From: JAFDWR01 sp038216655
GTDB taxonomy: Bacteria; Armatimonadota; Fimbriimonadia; Fimbriimonadales; Fimbriimonadaceae
Reading direction: 5' to 3'
Assembly: GCA_038216655.1 (NCBI GenBank)
Contig: JBBQPZ010000008.1
Location: 101,819 to 165,818, forward strand
Length of the DNA stretch: 64,000 nucleotides
Positions within the stretch are counted from its first letter, which is position 1; each line of letters starts with the position of its first letter. The notes below the pieces were generated by a model. It was not told the DNA's origin, did no database searches, and was given only the letters and a program-made list of their open reading frames with translations. Below, one piece after another: positions 48,376 through 56,847 of the stretch. The position numbers and the translations under genes were made by a program.

Positions 48376-48636
48376 TTAGCGGCCGCCGTGATCCGGCGCG
48401 AGGGGCGTGTCGGCGCTCCCGCCATTCTTTTCCTGGAGTTCCTTGATCCTTTTCGCCTTTTCTTCGGCGGGCATCGGAGAATTCTGGATGAGTTTGATCT
48501 GCTCTGCGATGGGCTTCTTGGCAATAGTCGATTGAATTTCAGACACGGATGGGCCGGTGGGTGCCATTCCGGCATTGCAGCCAACAAGAAGGAGAGCTGG
48601 AAAAGCGATCAATATTGAGAGAGATTTTCTAAGCAT
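48376..48636 (-). CDS. Small lipoprotein
   Basis: 86 residues. Signal MLRKSLSILIAFPALLLVGC with lipobox LVGC (Cys20). The mature 66 residues are mostly one helix (EIQSTIAKKPIAEQIKLIQN, PAEEKAKRIKELQEKNGG). Encoded 73 nt downstream of the pseudopilin gene on the same strand, possibly co-transcribed. Function unknown; the length and helical pattern suit a small envelope-bound partner. Confidence 0.65.
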   Translation of the reverse strand: MLRKSLSILIAFPALLLVGCNAGMAPTGPSVSEIQSTIAKKPIAEQIKLIQNSPMPAEEKAKRIKELQEKNGGSADTPLAPDHGGR

Positions 48637-48709
48637 ATTTCTTTAGAGACGGGATGTTGTCCAAACGCGCGGCCCTTGTGGCCGCGCGCATGGAACCCGG
48701 CGACGAGAT

Positions 48710-49606
48710 CTACTGATGCTTTGTATCAGCCCAGTTCGTTCCCCAGTACCAATAGCATTGGCCCTGGTAGCTACCGTACGACCACGAGGCGTTGGCCGGC
48801 GAACAGCCGCCACCCGTCGAGTCGTCAAATGTCGGGTCAGGAATCATCTGAGCGAGCGGGGAGGCATGTGCGTGAGAGTCGAGGTACACGAGGTTGTTCT
48901 GCTTTGCGAAGAACCCTTCGAAGTTGCCCCAGAAGTTCACCGCAGTACCGGGCCAGTTCGTCTTTGAAACCGGGAAGTCGGCCATCAGGACAACCTTTGC
49001 AACGCTCGTGTACGTAGTCGTACCCGGGCCAATGCCGTTGATTCCGTCTCCACCGTTCACGCCCGTGGTCGTGTTACCGCTACCGTGGGAGTAGCCGCCT
49101 GTCTGGCCACCGCTAGGACAGCCGTTCGCCTGGTACCACGTCAGCAACGTATTCATCATGTAATCAGTGACGGGATAGATATCCTTGTAGAAACCGCTCG
49201 TATCCGTGGACACGCCCAGGCCAATGCAGGGATCGTTGGGCGGAATGATGTAATTGCCGTAACCATTTTCGCCTTGCTCGTGCATGATCGTGCCATGCAC
49301 GTACGAGCTGGCCGGATTCTTCCAGATTTCCTTATTCTTGGTGTACGGCTGCAGTCGTGCGGCGAAGACGTACGACTGGTCCTTCAAACCACTTCCGTCA
49401 GAGGGCGGCATGTAGTCGTCTGAGTCATTCGTGTAGATGAAGACCGACGTGCCGGTCTGCTTCAGATTGGAAAGGTCCGAAGTCTTCTTCGCGGCGAGCT
49501 TCGCCTGGGCGAAGACCGGGAAGAGGATCGCGGCGAGGATCGCGATAATCGCGATCACGACGAGGAGTTCGATGAGCGTAAAGCCCTGTCTGCGTTGACT
49601 GTTCAT
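48710..49606 (-). CDS. Type IV pilin-like/pseudopilin with prepilin N-terminus (DUF1559-like)
   Basis: 298 residues. RBS AGGAG 7 nt upstream of ATG 49606. Prepilin peptidase site RRQG-FTLIELLVVIAIIAI with Glu5 of the mature protein, then hydrophobic helix. The globular part has NLKQTGTSVFIYTNDSDDYM and, near the end, LDSHAHASPL, the variant of the C-terminal motif found in the large DUF1559-type pseudopilin families of planctomycetes and Armatimonadota, followed by a Cys/Trp/Tyr-rich tail. These genomes carry dozens of such genes; most have no assigned role in pili or secretion. It starts 8 nt after the GH13 stop, so the amylase transcript probably includes it. Confidence 0.88.
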   Translation of the reverse strand: MNSQRRQGFTLIELLVVIAIIAILAAILFPVFAQAKLAAKKTSDLSNLKQTGTSVFIYTNDSDDYMPPSDGSGLKDQSYVFAARLQPYTKNKEIWKNPASSYVHGTIMHEQGENGYGNYIIPPNDPCIGLGVSTDTSGFYKDIYPVTDYMMNTLLTWYQANGCPSGGQTGGYSHGSGNTTTGVNGGDGINGIGPGTTTYTSVAKVVLMADFPVSKTNWPGTAVNFWGNFEGFFAKQNNLVYLDSHAHASPLAQMIPDPTFDDSTGGGCSPANASWSYGSYQGQCYWYWGTNWADTKHQ

Positions 49607-49614
49607 GGTTGCTC

Positions 49615-51768
49615 CTAGGCAAGAGAGTGGAGGCGAGGATGGCTATGCCGTGACGATTCGGTCGCCCGGCGGGATGAGGTAAGGGCCCTTTTCGGGGGCA
49701 GCAGGATCGCGGCCCCTTCCGCGGGGAGTTCCACGCGAATATGGCCCTGGCTCCCGATGCGAACGACGTTGCCGCCGAGCGCATTGGTAAATCCTTGACG
49801 AAGAGATTCGGAACTGATGGGTATCCGACCCGTGACGGGGATGTCGATGAAACGAGGCTCGGAGGCGCGGTTAACGGCAACAATCACCGCTCGGCCCCCT
49901 AAAACGCGCGCATAAGCGGCAGTCTGGTTCTGATCATCGGAGGTCAGCACGACGGGGTCGCCGGACTGAAGTTCCGGGTTCGACTCGCGCACCGCGATCA
50001 GCTTTCGGTAAAGGGACAGCATGTCGTTCCCGCCATTGGCTTGCTCCCAAAGCAAGGTACGCCGATCGTCGGGATCGGCTCCGCCTTCCATGCCAAGTTC
50101 GTCGCCGTAGTACACGTTCGGCACGCCGACCCAGGTCATCTGGATCACGGCGGCGAGTTTGGCGAGGCCCTTGTTGCCTCCACAGAGGGTGAGGATGCGC
50201 TGGGTGTCGTGGGTGCTGAGCACGTTCATCTGGTTGCGCGACACTTGCGGCGCATACATGCGATACACGTGCATGAGGTTGGTGAGCAGGTCGCTCGCCT
50301 TGCCGTTGCCGGTGGTCGAGACGAACTTGAGCACGGCCTCGCGGAACGGGTAATTCATCGAAGCGTCCCACTGGTCTCCGCCGAGCCAGGCGGACGCGTC
50401 GCCCCACTCCTCGCCAACGATCCAGGCGTTGGGATCGAGGCTCTTCACGCGCTTGCGGAAGGCCTGCCAGAACTTCATCGGGACTTCGTTGGCGGCGTCG
50501 AGACGCCAGCCGGCGATGTCGGCGTGCTTCATCCAGAAGCTGACTGAGTCGAGAAGGTAGGTCGTAGTCTCCGGGTTGAGGACATTCAGCTTGGGCAAGG
50601 ACGGGAAGTTGAACCAGGCCACGTAGGGCGGGTTCTCCTGAACCTTGACCGGGAACGACTTGACGGTGTACCAGTCGAGGTACTTCGAAGACTGCTGGTT
50701 CTTCAGGATGTCGGCGAACGGCGCGAAGTCGGTGGCGGTGTGGTTGAACACGCCGTCGAGGATCGTGCCGATCCCCGCCTTCTTCATATCGTGGGTCAGA
50801 GATTCAAACTCTTCGTTGGTCCCAAATCGCGGGTCCACGCGGAGGTAGTCGATGGTCTCGTAGCGGTGGTTGGACCGACTCGCGAAGATCGGGTTGAAGT
50901 ACACGGCTTTGATGCCGAGGTCCTTCAGGTAGCCAAGGTGCTGGTGGATGCCCGCGACGTCGCCGCCGAAGAAGTTGTAGAAGGTCGGTTTGCCGCCCCA
51001 GGCGACGACGTCGGCGGGGTCGTTACGCTTGTCGCCGTTGGCGAAGCGGTCGGGGAAGATCTGATAGATGACCGTCTTTTCGAGCCACACGGGCGGGGCG
51101 ATCGGGCGGAAGGTCCGGGGATCCAGCACGTATTGGTTTCCGTCGGGGGAATTCGTCAACCCGCTCGGGCCGAAATACTTGGTCTGGGCGCCGTCCTTGA
51201 GGGCGAATTGGTAGGCGATCTTCGACTTGCCGTCCCATGGGACTTGGGTCTGGTAGCGGGAGTAGAAGTCATCCATCGGCTCGGAGGTCATCGGAATAGC
51301 CCTGCCGTTGGCGAGAACCGAAACCGAGGCGATGTCGCCGGGGCGCGCCCGCAGCGAAACCGAGAGTTGCCCCCGATCGAGGTTGAGGAACGAAGGAAGC
51401 TGCTGATGCTTAAGCGCGGTGATCGTGATCGTGCCGTCGCCTTGGCGGGCAGGTGCGTCGTAGCCCGGCGGGAAGATCAGGAGCAGTGAATTCGTGTGGC
51501 CGTTCCCATCGTCGGCGGTCTTGGGGTTAGCGGGATCGGTGATCCAGTTCTCACCATCGAGTACGAACTTGTATTCGATCCGGCCGGGCTCGACGGGAAC
51601 GCGTACGCGCCACGTCTTTCCGTCGGCGTCGAGCTTCATCGGGGTCGCGCCTTTGTTCCAGCCGTTGAAGGTGCCCGCGACGAACACCGAATGAACCGGA
51701 TTGCTCGCCGTGAATACGAATTCACGCATCGTTTGCTGCTGCAACGCCAGGAGGGCGAGAAAGATCAC
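49615..51768 (-). CDS. Secreted GH13 alpha-amylase-family enzyme, second copy
   Basis: 717 residues from the GTG at 51768, which overlaps the lacI stop (GTGA); further upstream sequence in this frame lies antisense-free but inside lacI and is rejected. Hydrophobic start MIFLALLALQQQ. CBM48-like domain (VHSVFVAGTFNGWNKGATPM, IEYKFVLDGENWITDPANPK), a linker beta-domain, then a GH13 barrel from TVIYQIFPDRFANGDKRNDP. Catalytic motifs: GWRLDAANEV, IVGEEWG, VLSTHDTQRILT. The last ~25 residues are Ser/Arg/His-rich and atypical. Expected to hydrolyse starch-type glucan outside the cytoplasm. Coupling to lacI makes it a direct member of that regulon. Confidence 0.92.
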   Translation of the reverse strand: MIFLALLALQQQTMREFVFTASNPVHSVFVAGTFNGWNKGATPMKLDADGKTWRVRVPVEPGRIEYKFVLDGENWITDPANPKTADDGNGHTNSLLLIFPPGYDAPARQGDGTITITALKHQQLPSFLNLDRGQLSVSLRARPGDIASVSVLANGRAIPMTSEPMDDFYSRYQTQVPWDGKSKIAYQFALKDGAQTKYFGPSGLTNSPDGNQYVLDPRTFRPIAPPVWLEKTVIYQIFPDRFANGDKRNDPADVVAWGGKPTFYNFFGGDVAGIHQHLGYLKDLGIKAVYFNPIFASRSNHRYETIDYLRVDPRFGTNEEFESLTHDMKKAGIGTILDGVFNHTATDFAPFADILKNQQSSKYLDWYTVKSFPVKVQENPPYVAWFNFPSLPKLNVLNPETTTYLLDSVSFWMKHADIAGWRLDAANEVPMKFWQAFRKRVKSLDPNAWIVGEEWGDASAWLGGDQWDASMNYPFREAVLKFVSTTGNGKASDLLTNLMHVYRMYAPQVSRNQMNVLSTHDTQRILTLCGGNKGLAKLAAVIQMTWVGVPNVYYGDELGMEGGADPDDRRTLLWEQANGGNDMLSLYRKLIAVRESNPELQSGDPVVLTSDDQNQTAAYARVLGGRAVIVAVNRASEPRFIDIPVTGRIPISSESLRQGFTNALGGNVVRIGSQGHIRVELPAEGAAILLPPKRALTSSRRATESSRHSHPRLHSLA

Positions 51769-52790
51769 CTGAGTACGGCTCCTCTTGCTCGCGAGGAGGA
51801 ACCCCGGATCGCCAGGGCGGAGGGGATGATCTCGCGGATCGGTTGCTGGGGCTCGCCGAGCTCGATGATCTCGAGCAACTTGGAGACGGCGCGCCGGACC
51901 ATGAGGTTGATGTTCAAGCTCACGGAACTGAGTCCGCCATCCACCAGGCGGCACAGAACGCTGTCGTTGAAGCCCACGATGCCGAGGTCGTCGGGGACCG
52001 AGATGTCGTGCATTCGGGCGGCGAGGAGCACGCCGTTGGCCATGAAGTCGTCCAGCACGACGAGCGCATCGGGCCGGTCGCTGGAGTCGAAAACTCGGTT
52101 GGCCTGGTCGCGCGCGGCTTCGAGGCCGAAGTCGGAATGCCATACCTGCGGTCGGCCGCCGCGGGCTTCGATCACTTGGCGGTAGCCACGAATGCGATCG
52201 TCGCTCACCGCGACGTTCTCAGGTCCGCCGAGGAACCCTACGCGCTCATATCCCCGCGAGAGCAGGTGCTCGGTCGCTTCGGCACCGGCGTGGACGTTGT
52301 CGTTGTCGACGGAAGCGATCTGGGGATTGTTAGGGTTGCCGATGATGACGAACGGGAATCGGTCGCGCTGGAGAAGACCAATCCGCTCGTCTTCGCCGCG
52401 GGGCTCGACGAGGATCAGGCCATCGACGCGGCGGGTGCGGAGCATCTCGTCGTAGATGCCCTCTTGGGACTCTTCGTCGGTGACCATGTCGAGGCAAAGG
52501 TGGTGGGGCGTACCGGAAAGGGCGTCGATGATCGCGGAGGTCAGGGAGGCGAAGAAGGGATCGTCCACGAGGCCGCCGTGGGGTCGTTTGAGGACGAGGC
52601 CGATGAGGCCGGTGCGACGAAGGCGGAGCGAGCGTGCACGGACGTCGGGGCGGTAGTTGTGCTCCCGCATCGTCTGCCGGACGCGGTCACGTATGAGCGG
52701 CTCAACACGGTCGTCGCCGGATAAGACCCGGGACACGGTGGCTTGTGAGACCTTGGCAAGCTTTGCGATATCGAACTGCGTAACTCTCAT
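51765..52790 (-). CDS. LacI-family transcriptional regulator
   Basis: 341 residues. N-terminal HTH TQFDIAKLAKVSQATVSRVL with hinge helix YRPDVRARSLRLRRTGLIGLV, then a periplasmic-binding-like sensor domain (VDGLILVEPRGE, HLLSRGYERVGFLGG, DALVVLDDFMANGVLLAARM, DLGIVGFNDSVLC). It should bind the palindrome GAATACGTATTC found 24 nt and about 125 nt upstream of its own start and upstream of the transporter operon, repressing until a maltodextrin-like inducer binds. Translationally coupled to the GH13 gene downstream. Confidence 0.93.
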   Translation of the reverse strand: MRVTQFDIAKLAKVSQATVSRVLSGDDRVEPLIRDRVRQTMREHNYRPDVRARSLRLRRTGLIGLVLKRPHGGLVDDPFFASLTSAIIDALSGTPHHLCLDMVTDEESQEGIYDEMLRTRRVDGLILVEPRGEDERIGLLQRDRFPFVIIGNPNNPQIASVDNDNVHAGAEATEHLLSRGYERVGFLGGPENVAVSDDRIRGYRQVIEARGGRPQVWHSDFGLEAARDQANRVFDSSDRPDALVVLDDFMANGVLLAARMHDISVPDDLGIVGFNDSVLCRLVDGGLSSVSLNINLMVRRAVSKLLEIIELGEPQQPIREIIPSALAIRGSSSRARGAVLR

Positions 52791-52814
52791 CGTCGAGGTT
52801 GGGAAAACGCCTGC

Positions 52815-52826
52815 GAATACGTATTC
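52815..52826. promoter_or_regulatory. LacI-type operator GAATACGTATTC
   Basis: Perfect 12-bp palindrome 24 nt upstream of the lacI ATG at 52790, placed to block transcription of lacI and the coupled GH13 gene. Confidence 0.75.
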
Positions 52827-52906
52827 TTGGATTACTGTAGCATGAAGTTCTTGTTAAGCTAAAGGGTTTTTTTACTCATTTTCTATGTTTTTTCGAAAAG
52901 GCCAAT

Positions 52907-53086
52907 CTAACCAGGAATACGTATTATTCCGGCCCTAGGTTCAATTTGCCAGGGCATTGATGCTGGGCAGAACCGGTACCCGCCGATGGCCAGAGCCGCC
53001 ACGACGAGGAACACTGGAAGCGCCCGTTGACGCTTTCTAGTCTTGACGACCGGGCTTGGCTCCGGGACCTGCTTGGACTCGCTCAT
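52907..53086 (-). CDS. Possible small single-pass membrane protein
   Basis: 59 residues from the ATG at 53086 with GGAAG upstream: MSESKQVPEPSPVVKTRKRQ, one hydrophobic segment (ALPVFLVVAALAIGGYRF), short tail. Basic residues before the helix predict N-in topology. No homologue recognised, and the second operator lies inside its 3' end, so it could be a chance ORF. Confidence 0.35.
   Translation of the reverse strand: MSESKQVPEPSPVVKTRKRQRALPVFLVVAALAIGGYRFCPASMPWQIEPRAGIIRIPG
52915..52926. promoter_or_regulatory. Second LacI-type half-perfect operator GAATACGTATTA
   Basis: Shares the AATACGTATT core (52916-52925) with the site at 52815; centres are 100 bp apart, a distance that allows DNA looping by a tetrameric or paired dimeric repressor. 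Confidence 0.6.
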
Positions 53087-53369
53087 GACACTGCTTCCGA
53101 CCGCACAGAGAGCGGCGATGCGGGGTTTCCGGAGTCTGCACCGGGAGGGCAACTACCTCGGGTGCCAAGCATGTTCTGAATCGGCAAACCCAATATCACA
53201 ACTCTATTTCGCGCGAATTCGTCCTTGTCTTTCCAGTCAGCAATTCCACGCCAGCTAAAGGCAGGACACTCGGCAGGGAACCTCTTGATCCTTCCGGAAG
53301 TCCGGTCGGGGAATCCGATGCGCCGCAATCGGCGTGTTCACCGTCTCTACAGCGTTGTAGGCGACAAAC

Positions 53370-53753
53370 ATGGCGAAGCACCTCAAAGAAGAATTTCAGA
53401 AGATCCAGAACATCCAGGATGTCTGTGCAGATAGGATCACGGCCTTCTCGGGCAGCATGCTGTTCGTCTATTTGCACGCGGTGATCTTCGGCGTGTGGAT
53501 CATCTACAACCTTTCCGTGCCGAAAACCGGCTTCGATCCCTTCCCGTTCGGTCTCCTCACCTTGATCGTCAGCCTCGAGGCGATCTTTCTATCAACGTTC
53601 GTGATGCTCTCGCAGAACCGGCAGAGCAAGCAGGCGGACCTCCGCTCGCAGCTCGACTACGAGGTCGATGTGCGCGCGGAGCGAGAGATCGCCGGGATCC
53701 GGGACATGCTGATCGAGATCAAGGGAATGATGGAAGAACGCCAGCAGAAGTAG
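53370..53753 (+). CDS. DUF1003 membrane protein
   Basis: 127 residues. Two membrane helices (SMLFVYLHAVIFGVWIIYNL; FGLLTLIVSLEAIFLSTFVM) around a short loop with the family words FDPFPFGLLT, then MLSQNRQSKQADLRSQLDYEVD and a charged coiled tail. DUF1003 proteins are inner-membrane proteins of unknown function; the conserved aromatic and Asp/Glu residues are present. Stop is 6 bp from the convergent aminopeptidase stop. No leader features recognised; the 280 bp upstream are empty apart from the region already described. Confidence 0.9.
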   Translation: MAKHLKEEFQKIQNIQDVCADRITAFSGSMLFVYLHAVIFGVWIIYNLSVPKTGFDPFPFGLLTLIVSLEAIFLSTFVMLSQNRQSKQADLRSQLDYEVDVRAEREIAGIRDMLIEIKGMMEERQQK

Positions 53754-53759
53754 TCGGCG

Positions 53760-54992
53760 TTAGACCCATTCCCCACTTCTCATCAGGGGCACGACGGTGC
53801 CGTCCGGCTTGATCCCGTCCACGTCGACCTCGCCCGAGCCGATCATCCAGTCCACGTGGATCATGCTGTCGTTTGCACCCCGTTCCAACTTCTCGGCTTC
53901 CGATAGGTGCTCCCCGCCGGCCAAATTCTCCCCATAGGAGCCGCCGAGCGCGATGTGCGAAGCCGCGTTCTCGTCGTAAAGCGTGTTGAGGAACAGGGTG
54001 TTGGTCTGAGCCACCTTCGCGCTGTTTGGCACGAGCGCGACTTCGCCCAAGCGGCGGGCGCCCTCGTCGGTCGAGATCAGACGCTGAAGCGTCTCTTCGC
54101 CTTTTGCCGCCTTGGCCTGAACCACTTCCCCGTTCACAAACTCCACCCGGATGCCATCGACGATCTGGCCACGGAGGCTCAACGCCTTCGTGCTCGAGAC
54201 GTAGCCGTCGACTCGACCCCGATGCGGCATCGTGAAGACTTCCTCGGTGGGGATGTTCGGCGAGCAGGTGATGCCTGACGTCGAGGTCCCCCGCGCGCCT
54301 GCCCACAGGTGGTCGTCGACCAGCCCAACCCGAAGGTCGGTGCCGGGGCCCCGGAAGTGCAGGGCCATGAAGCGCGCTTCGTTGAGCATCTCGACCCGGC
54401 GCGCGAGGTGGCCGCAGTGGGCGGACCACGCGGCGATCGGATCGGGCTCGAGGACTCTTGAAGTTGAGAAGATGAGGTCCCACAACTTGGCGACCGCATC
54501 GGCGGTGTCCATATCGGGGAAGACCCGACTGGCCCACCCCGGGGCAGCGGCGCCGATCACGCACCAGTTGAAGGCGAAGTCGGTGATCAGTTCACTCATC
54601 TCCTTCTTGGCCGCGCTCACCACACGACTGCTCGTCGCGACCCGCTCCGGGTCGACTTCGGCAAGTAAAGCAGGGTCGGCGCTGAGGATGCCGAGTCTCG
54701 CCGTGTTCTCCCGATGCGCGCGGGTAATGCCGTCGATCAGCCAAAGGGGAGCGTAGTTCATCGCCTCCTCGGAGCCGTCTCGATAGCGGGTGAGGGTGAT
54801 CTCGGGGTCGTTCCAGAGGATCTCCACATTCTTCGCTCCCGCACGGTACGCCTCCGCGACGACCAGTCGGACGAAGGGAGCCGACACGATGTCGGCGGCG
54901 ATGATCAGTTCCTGGCCGGGGGCGAGATTGAGCCCTTCGCGGACGGCGAGTTGGGCGTAGAGGGCGAGGTTCTCCTCGAAAGAACGTGACAT
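53760..54992 (-). CDS. M29-family aminopeptidase
   Basis: 410 residues from the ATG at 54992, preceded at 5 nt by a TAAACT box; an in-frame start at 55079 is less likely. Family M29 (thermophilic aminopeptidase T/PepS) pattern throughout: two metal-binding Glu in TEEVFTMPHRGRVDG and LGEVALVPNSA, His in YDENAASHIALGGSYGENL, His and Asp in MIHVDWMIGSGEVDVDGI. These are the co-catalytic metal ligands. Cytoplasmic, removes N-terminal residues from peptides with broad specificity. Length is the normal family length. Confidence 0.92.
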   Translation of the reverse strand: MSRSFEENLALYAQLAVREGLNLAPGQELIIAADIVSAPFVRLVVAEAYRAGAKNVEILWNDPEITLTRYRDGSEEAMNYAPLWLIDGITRAHRENTARLGILSADPALLAEVDPERVATSSRVVSAAKKEMSELITDFAFNWCVIGAAAPGWASRVFPDMDTADAVAKLWDLIFSTSRVLEPDPIAAWSAHCGHLARRVEMLNEARFMALHFRGPGTDLRVGLVDDHLWAGARGTSTSGITCSPNIPTEEVFTMPHRGRVDGYVSSTKALSLRGQIVDGIRVEFVNGEVVQAKAAKGEETLQRLISTDEGARRLGEVALVPNSAKVAQTNTLFLNTLYDENAASHIALGGSYGENLAGGEHLSEAEKLERGANDSMIHVDWMIGSGEVDVDGIKPDGTVVPLMRSGEWV

Positions 54993-54997
54993 GCCAC

Positions 54998-55003
54998 AGT
55001 TTA
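54998..55003 (-). promoter_or_regulatory. TAAACT -10 box 5 nt before start codon
   Basis: On the minus strand TAAACT ends 5 nt before the ATG at 54992. Same hexamer as at 21217 and 24388. The 250 bp upstream to 55246 contain nothing else I can name. Confidence 0.55.
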
Positions 55004-55246
55004 GTGTCTCCCAGCGATCGGCGCTTGGTATCCAAGGAACAGTTCGTGGCAAGTCTTCGTCGCTGTTTACCGCGAACAAGCAATAGGACCACGAATCAAC
55101 GCAAGAAGCTCAGAACTTGATTTCGCAGCGTGTGTCGGTCGGTAAATCCCAGGACAGTCAAACCTTCGACTTGTTTGCGCTGGCGAAAGCCTGTCAGACT
55201 GGGCCTGAAAGCCAAGCTTGTACAAAGCAGGAATCAAGAGTACTCT

Positions 55247-55438
55247 ATGAACAAGCAACAGAATCATACGGAAGCGATGCAGTATGTCCACTCGCTCCGA
55301 GACTCGGTGAAGCGGCGCTTCGCCTCGGACTATCTGGATTGGGTTCTAACGGGCCGCCAAGGTGCCGCTCCGGCTCGAGGAGCATTGTCCGGCGTACTCG
55401 CCAAGGCGGTATGTAGCAATCTTGATGCGCTGAGCTAG
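55247..55438 (+). CDS. Small hypothetical protein upstream of the LuxR-type regulator
   Basis: 63 residues, MNKQQNHTEAMQYVHSLRDS, then KRRFASDYLDWVLTGRQGAA and a helical end. It stops 2 nt before the ATG of the regulator gene, a spacing that suggests co-transcription. No family recognised; chance ORF not excluded. Confidence 0.4.
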   Translation: MNKQQNHTEAMQYVHSLRDSVKRRFASDYLDWVLTGRQGAAPARGALSGVLAKAVCSNLDALS

Positions 55439-55440
55439 TT

Positions 55441-56079
55441 ATGGCTACCTCCAAACTGTCACCCCGAGAGGAGGAGATCGTTGAACTTTGCGTCGATGGT
55501 CTCACCAATGAAGCGATCGCCCACAAGCTGAACCTCAGCGTCGGGACCGTCAACACCTACTGGCTCCGGATTCGGATGAAGGTAGGGGGAAGTGGGAGGA
55601 CGGACACTGTGGTCCGGATCATCAAAGAGAGGGCGGAGAAAGCCCTGCGCACCTCGAACGTCGAACGAACTGATCTTTCCACCTTGCTCTTGAGCAAGGA
55701 GAAGGACCTTCTCGATCTACGTGCCGCGATCGCCCTCTTGAGCCTGGCGATGGATCAGATCCAGTCCACCGTCTGGGCGACCGATCGCGATCTGCGCATC
55801 CGCATCATTGCCAATGGCGAATTCCCGGCCACCCACTTTGGTGTGCTCTGGGAGATTGGTAAGACCGTTCAGGAGATTTTCAAGACCACCGATCCGACTC
55901 ACCCGGCGATCGCGGCTCACCTCCGTGCCCTCGCCGGCAATGAGAGCGTTCAGCAACTCGCTGGCGAGTTCAAGAGTCTGACGCTTCGCGTCTTGCCCCT
56001 TCGAGATGAAGGCGAAGAGAACAGCGTCATCGGGTGCGTCAGCATTCTAAACAGCGTCCGAGAACCAGCCGCAAGCTGA
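55441..56079 (+). CDS. LuxR-type HTH regulator with C-terminal PAS-like domain
   Basis: 212 residues. The HTH is at the N-terminus (residues ~5-60: LSPREEEIVELCVDGLTNEA, KLNLSVGTVNTYWLRIRMKV), reversed from the usual LuxR/NarL order. A coiled linker (LSTLLLSKEKDLLDLRAAIA) leads to a PAS-like sensor (QSTVWATDRDLRIRIIANGE, FGVLWEIGKTVQEIFKTTDP). The linker resembles signalling helices of sensor kinases. It probably binds DNA in response to a cytoplasmic signal sensed by the PAS fold; no phosphoacceptor Asp is present. Linked small ORF upstream. Target unknown. Confidence 0.8.
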   Translation: MATSKLSPREEEIVELCVDGLTNEAIAHKLNLSVGTVNTYWLRIRMKVGGSGRTDTVVRIIKERAEKALRTSNVERTDLSTLLLSKEKDLLDLRAAIALLSLAMDQIQSTVWATDRDLRIRIIANGEFPATHFGVLWEIGKTVQEIFKTTDPTHPAIAAHLRALAGNESVQQLAGEFKSLTLRVLPLRDEGEENSVIGCVSILNSVREPAAS

Positions 56080-56111
56080 CGAGGGTACGCCAACGGCGAC
56101 GACCCCCGTCA
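56077..56111. terminator. Hairpin between convergent genes
   Basis: TGACGAGGGT and ACCCCCGTCA pair with one mismatch, with inner CGCC/GGCG pairing. The left arm overlaps the LuxR-type gene's stop codon. Confidence 0.5.
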
Positions 56112-56128
56112 GATTCAGGGGCCAGATG

Positions 56129-56806
56129 CTACGCCGGAATCAGCGGACGTGTGAACACTTCCAACGCCTTGGCGTGAATCTCTGGCTCGGTTGTATGGGA
56201 GAGGTCCATTGTTTCTTCGCCGATGATCTTCTTGATCAAATCGGGATGGCGCTCCTTCATCAGTTCGACGAGATGTTCGATCTCGCTGCTTGAGCCATGA
56301 CCGTCTCCGACCATGAGTATTCGGTCGGCACCTTCCAGCTTCGAGATTACGTTCTCATAGAACTGTGTTCGGTACGGGCCTTCGCTCTTGCCCGAGCGAC
56401 CCATCGAGTTATGAACCTGCTGATCGTGGCCGCTGGGGTCGATCGGCTCAATATGAATCGGTTGCTTGTCCTCCGCGCCATGGCGATAGATTCGAGCACC
56501 GGCATGATCAATCACGACAATCAGGTCTTGCGGCGGATTGGAGGCTTCAGGCGATGGCTTGGCAGATCCGTCCAGGAAGTGGCGGATGTGCATGACCTCC
56601 TCGATTTCGATCTCCTTGCCTTGTGGGTGGAGGGTGATCGTCTGTCCGTTGCGCGTAAATTTGAACTTGCCGTTGGATTCCTCGACGACGTCGCCGAGTT
56701 CATTGAACATCGCAAGCAGAGCTCGCCATTCGATGTTGTGAGAGATTGGATGTCGGAAAATGGACTGGTAAGTCTGGTGGTGCTGGCCCGAAAGTTTGGA
56801 TTGCAT
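56129..56806 (-). CDS. Two-domain protein: HicA-like N-terminus and eRF1-like C-terminus
   Basis: 225 residues from the ATG at 56806 (GGGGG upstream); an ORF extension to 56890 runs into an inverted repeat. Residues ~8-80 (HHQTYQSIFRHPISHNIEWR, KFKFTRNGQTITLHPQGKEI) are like the small dsRBD/HicA-type fold. Residues ~92-225 (DLIVVIDHAGARIYRHGAED, FYENVISKLEGADRILMVGD, GHGSSSEIEHLVELMKERHP) follow the bacterial eRF1-like (baeRF) pattern, without the GGQ loop. Proteins of this joined form occur in proteobacteria near stress genes and may act on stalled ribosomes or RNA, but none is characterised to my knowledge. Function open. Confidence 0.6.
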   Translation of the reverse strand: MQSKLSGQHHQTYQSIFRHPISHNIEWRALLAMFNELGDVVEESNGKFKFTRNGQTITLHPQGKEIEIEEVMHIRHFLDGSAKPSPEASNPPQDLIVVIDHAGARIYRHGAEDKQPIHIEPIDPSGHDQQVHNSMGRSGKSEGPYRTQFYENVISKLEGADRILMVGDGHGSSSEIEHLVELMKERHPDLIKKIIGEETMDLSHTTEPEIHAKALEVFTRPLIPA

Positions 56807-56847
56807 AGCGGTTCCCCCGTGGGTCCGCGCGCTTAATACGATCGCTA

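Noticed and set aside
51769..52143. N-terminal 125-residue extension of the second GH13 enzyme
   Set aside because: Lies wholly inside the lacI gene in another frame, Arg/Pro-rich; the GTGA overlap at 51768 and the hydrophobic leader there give the real start.
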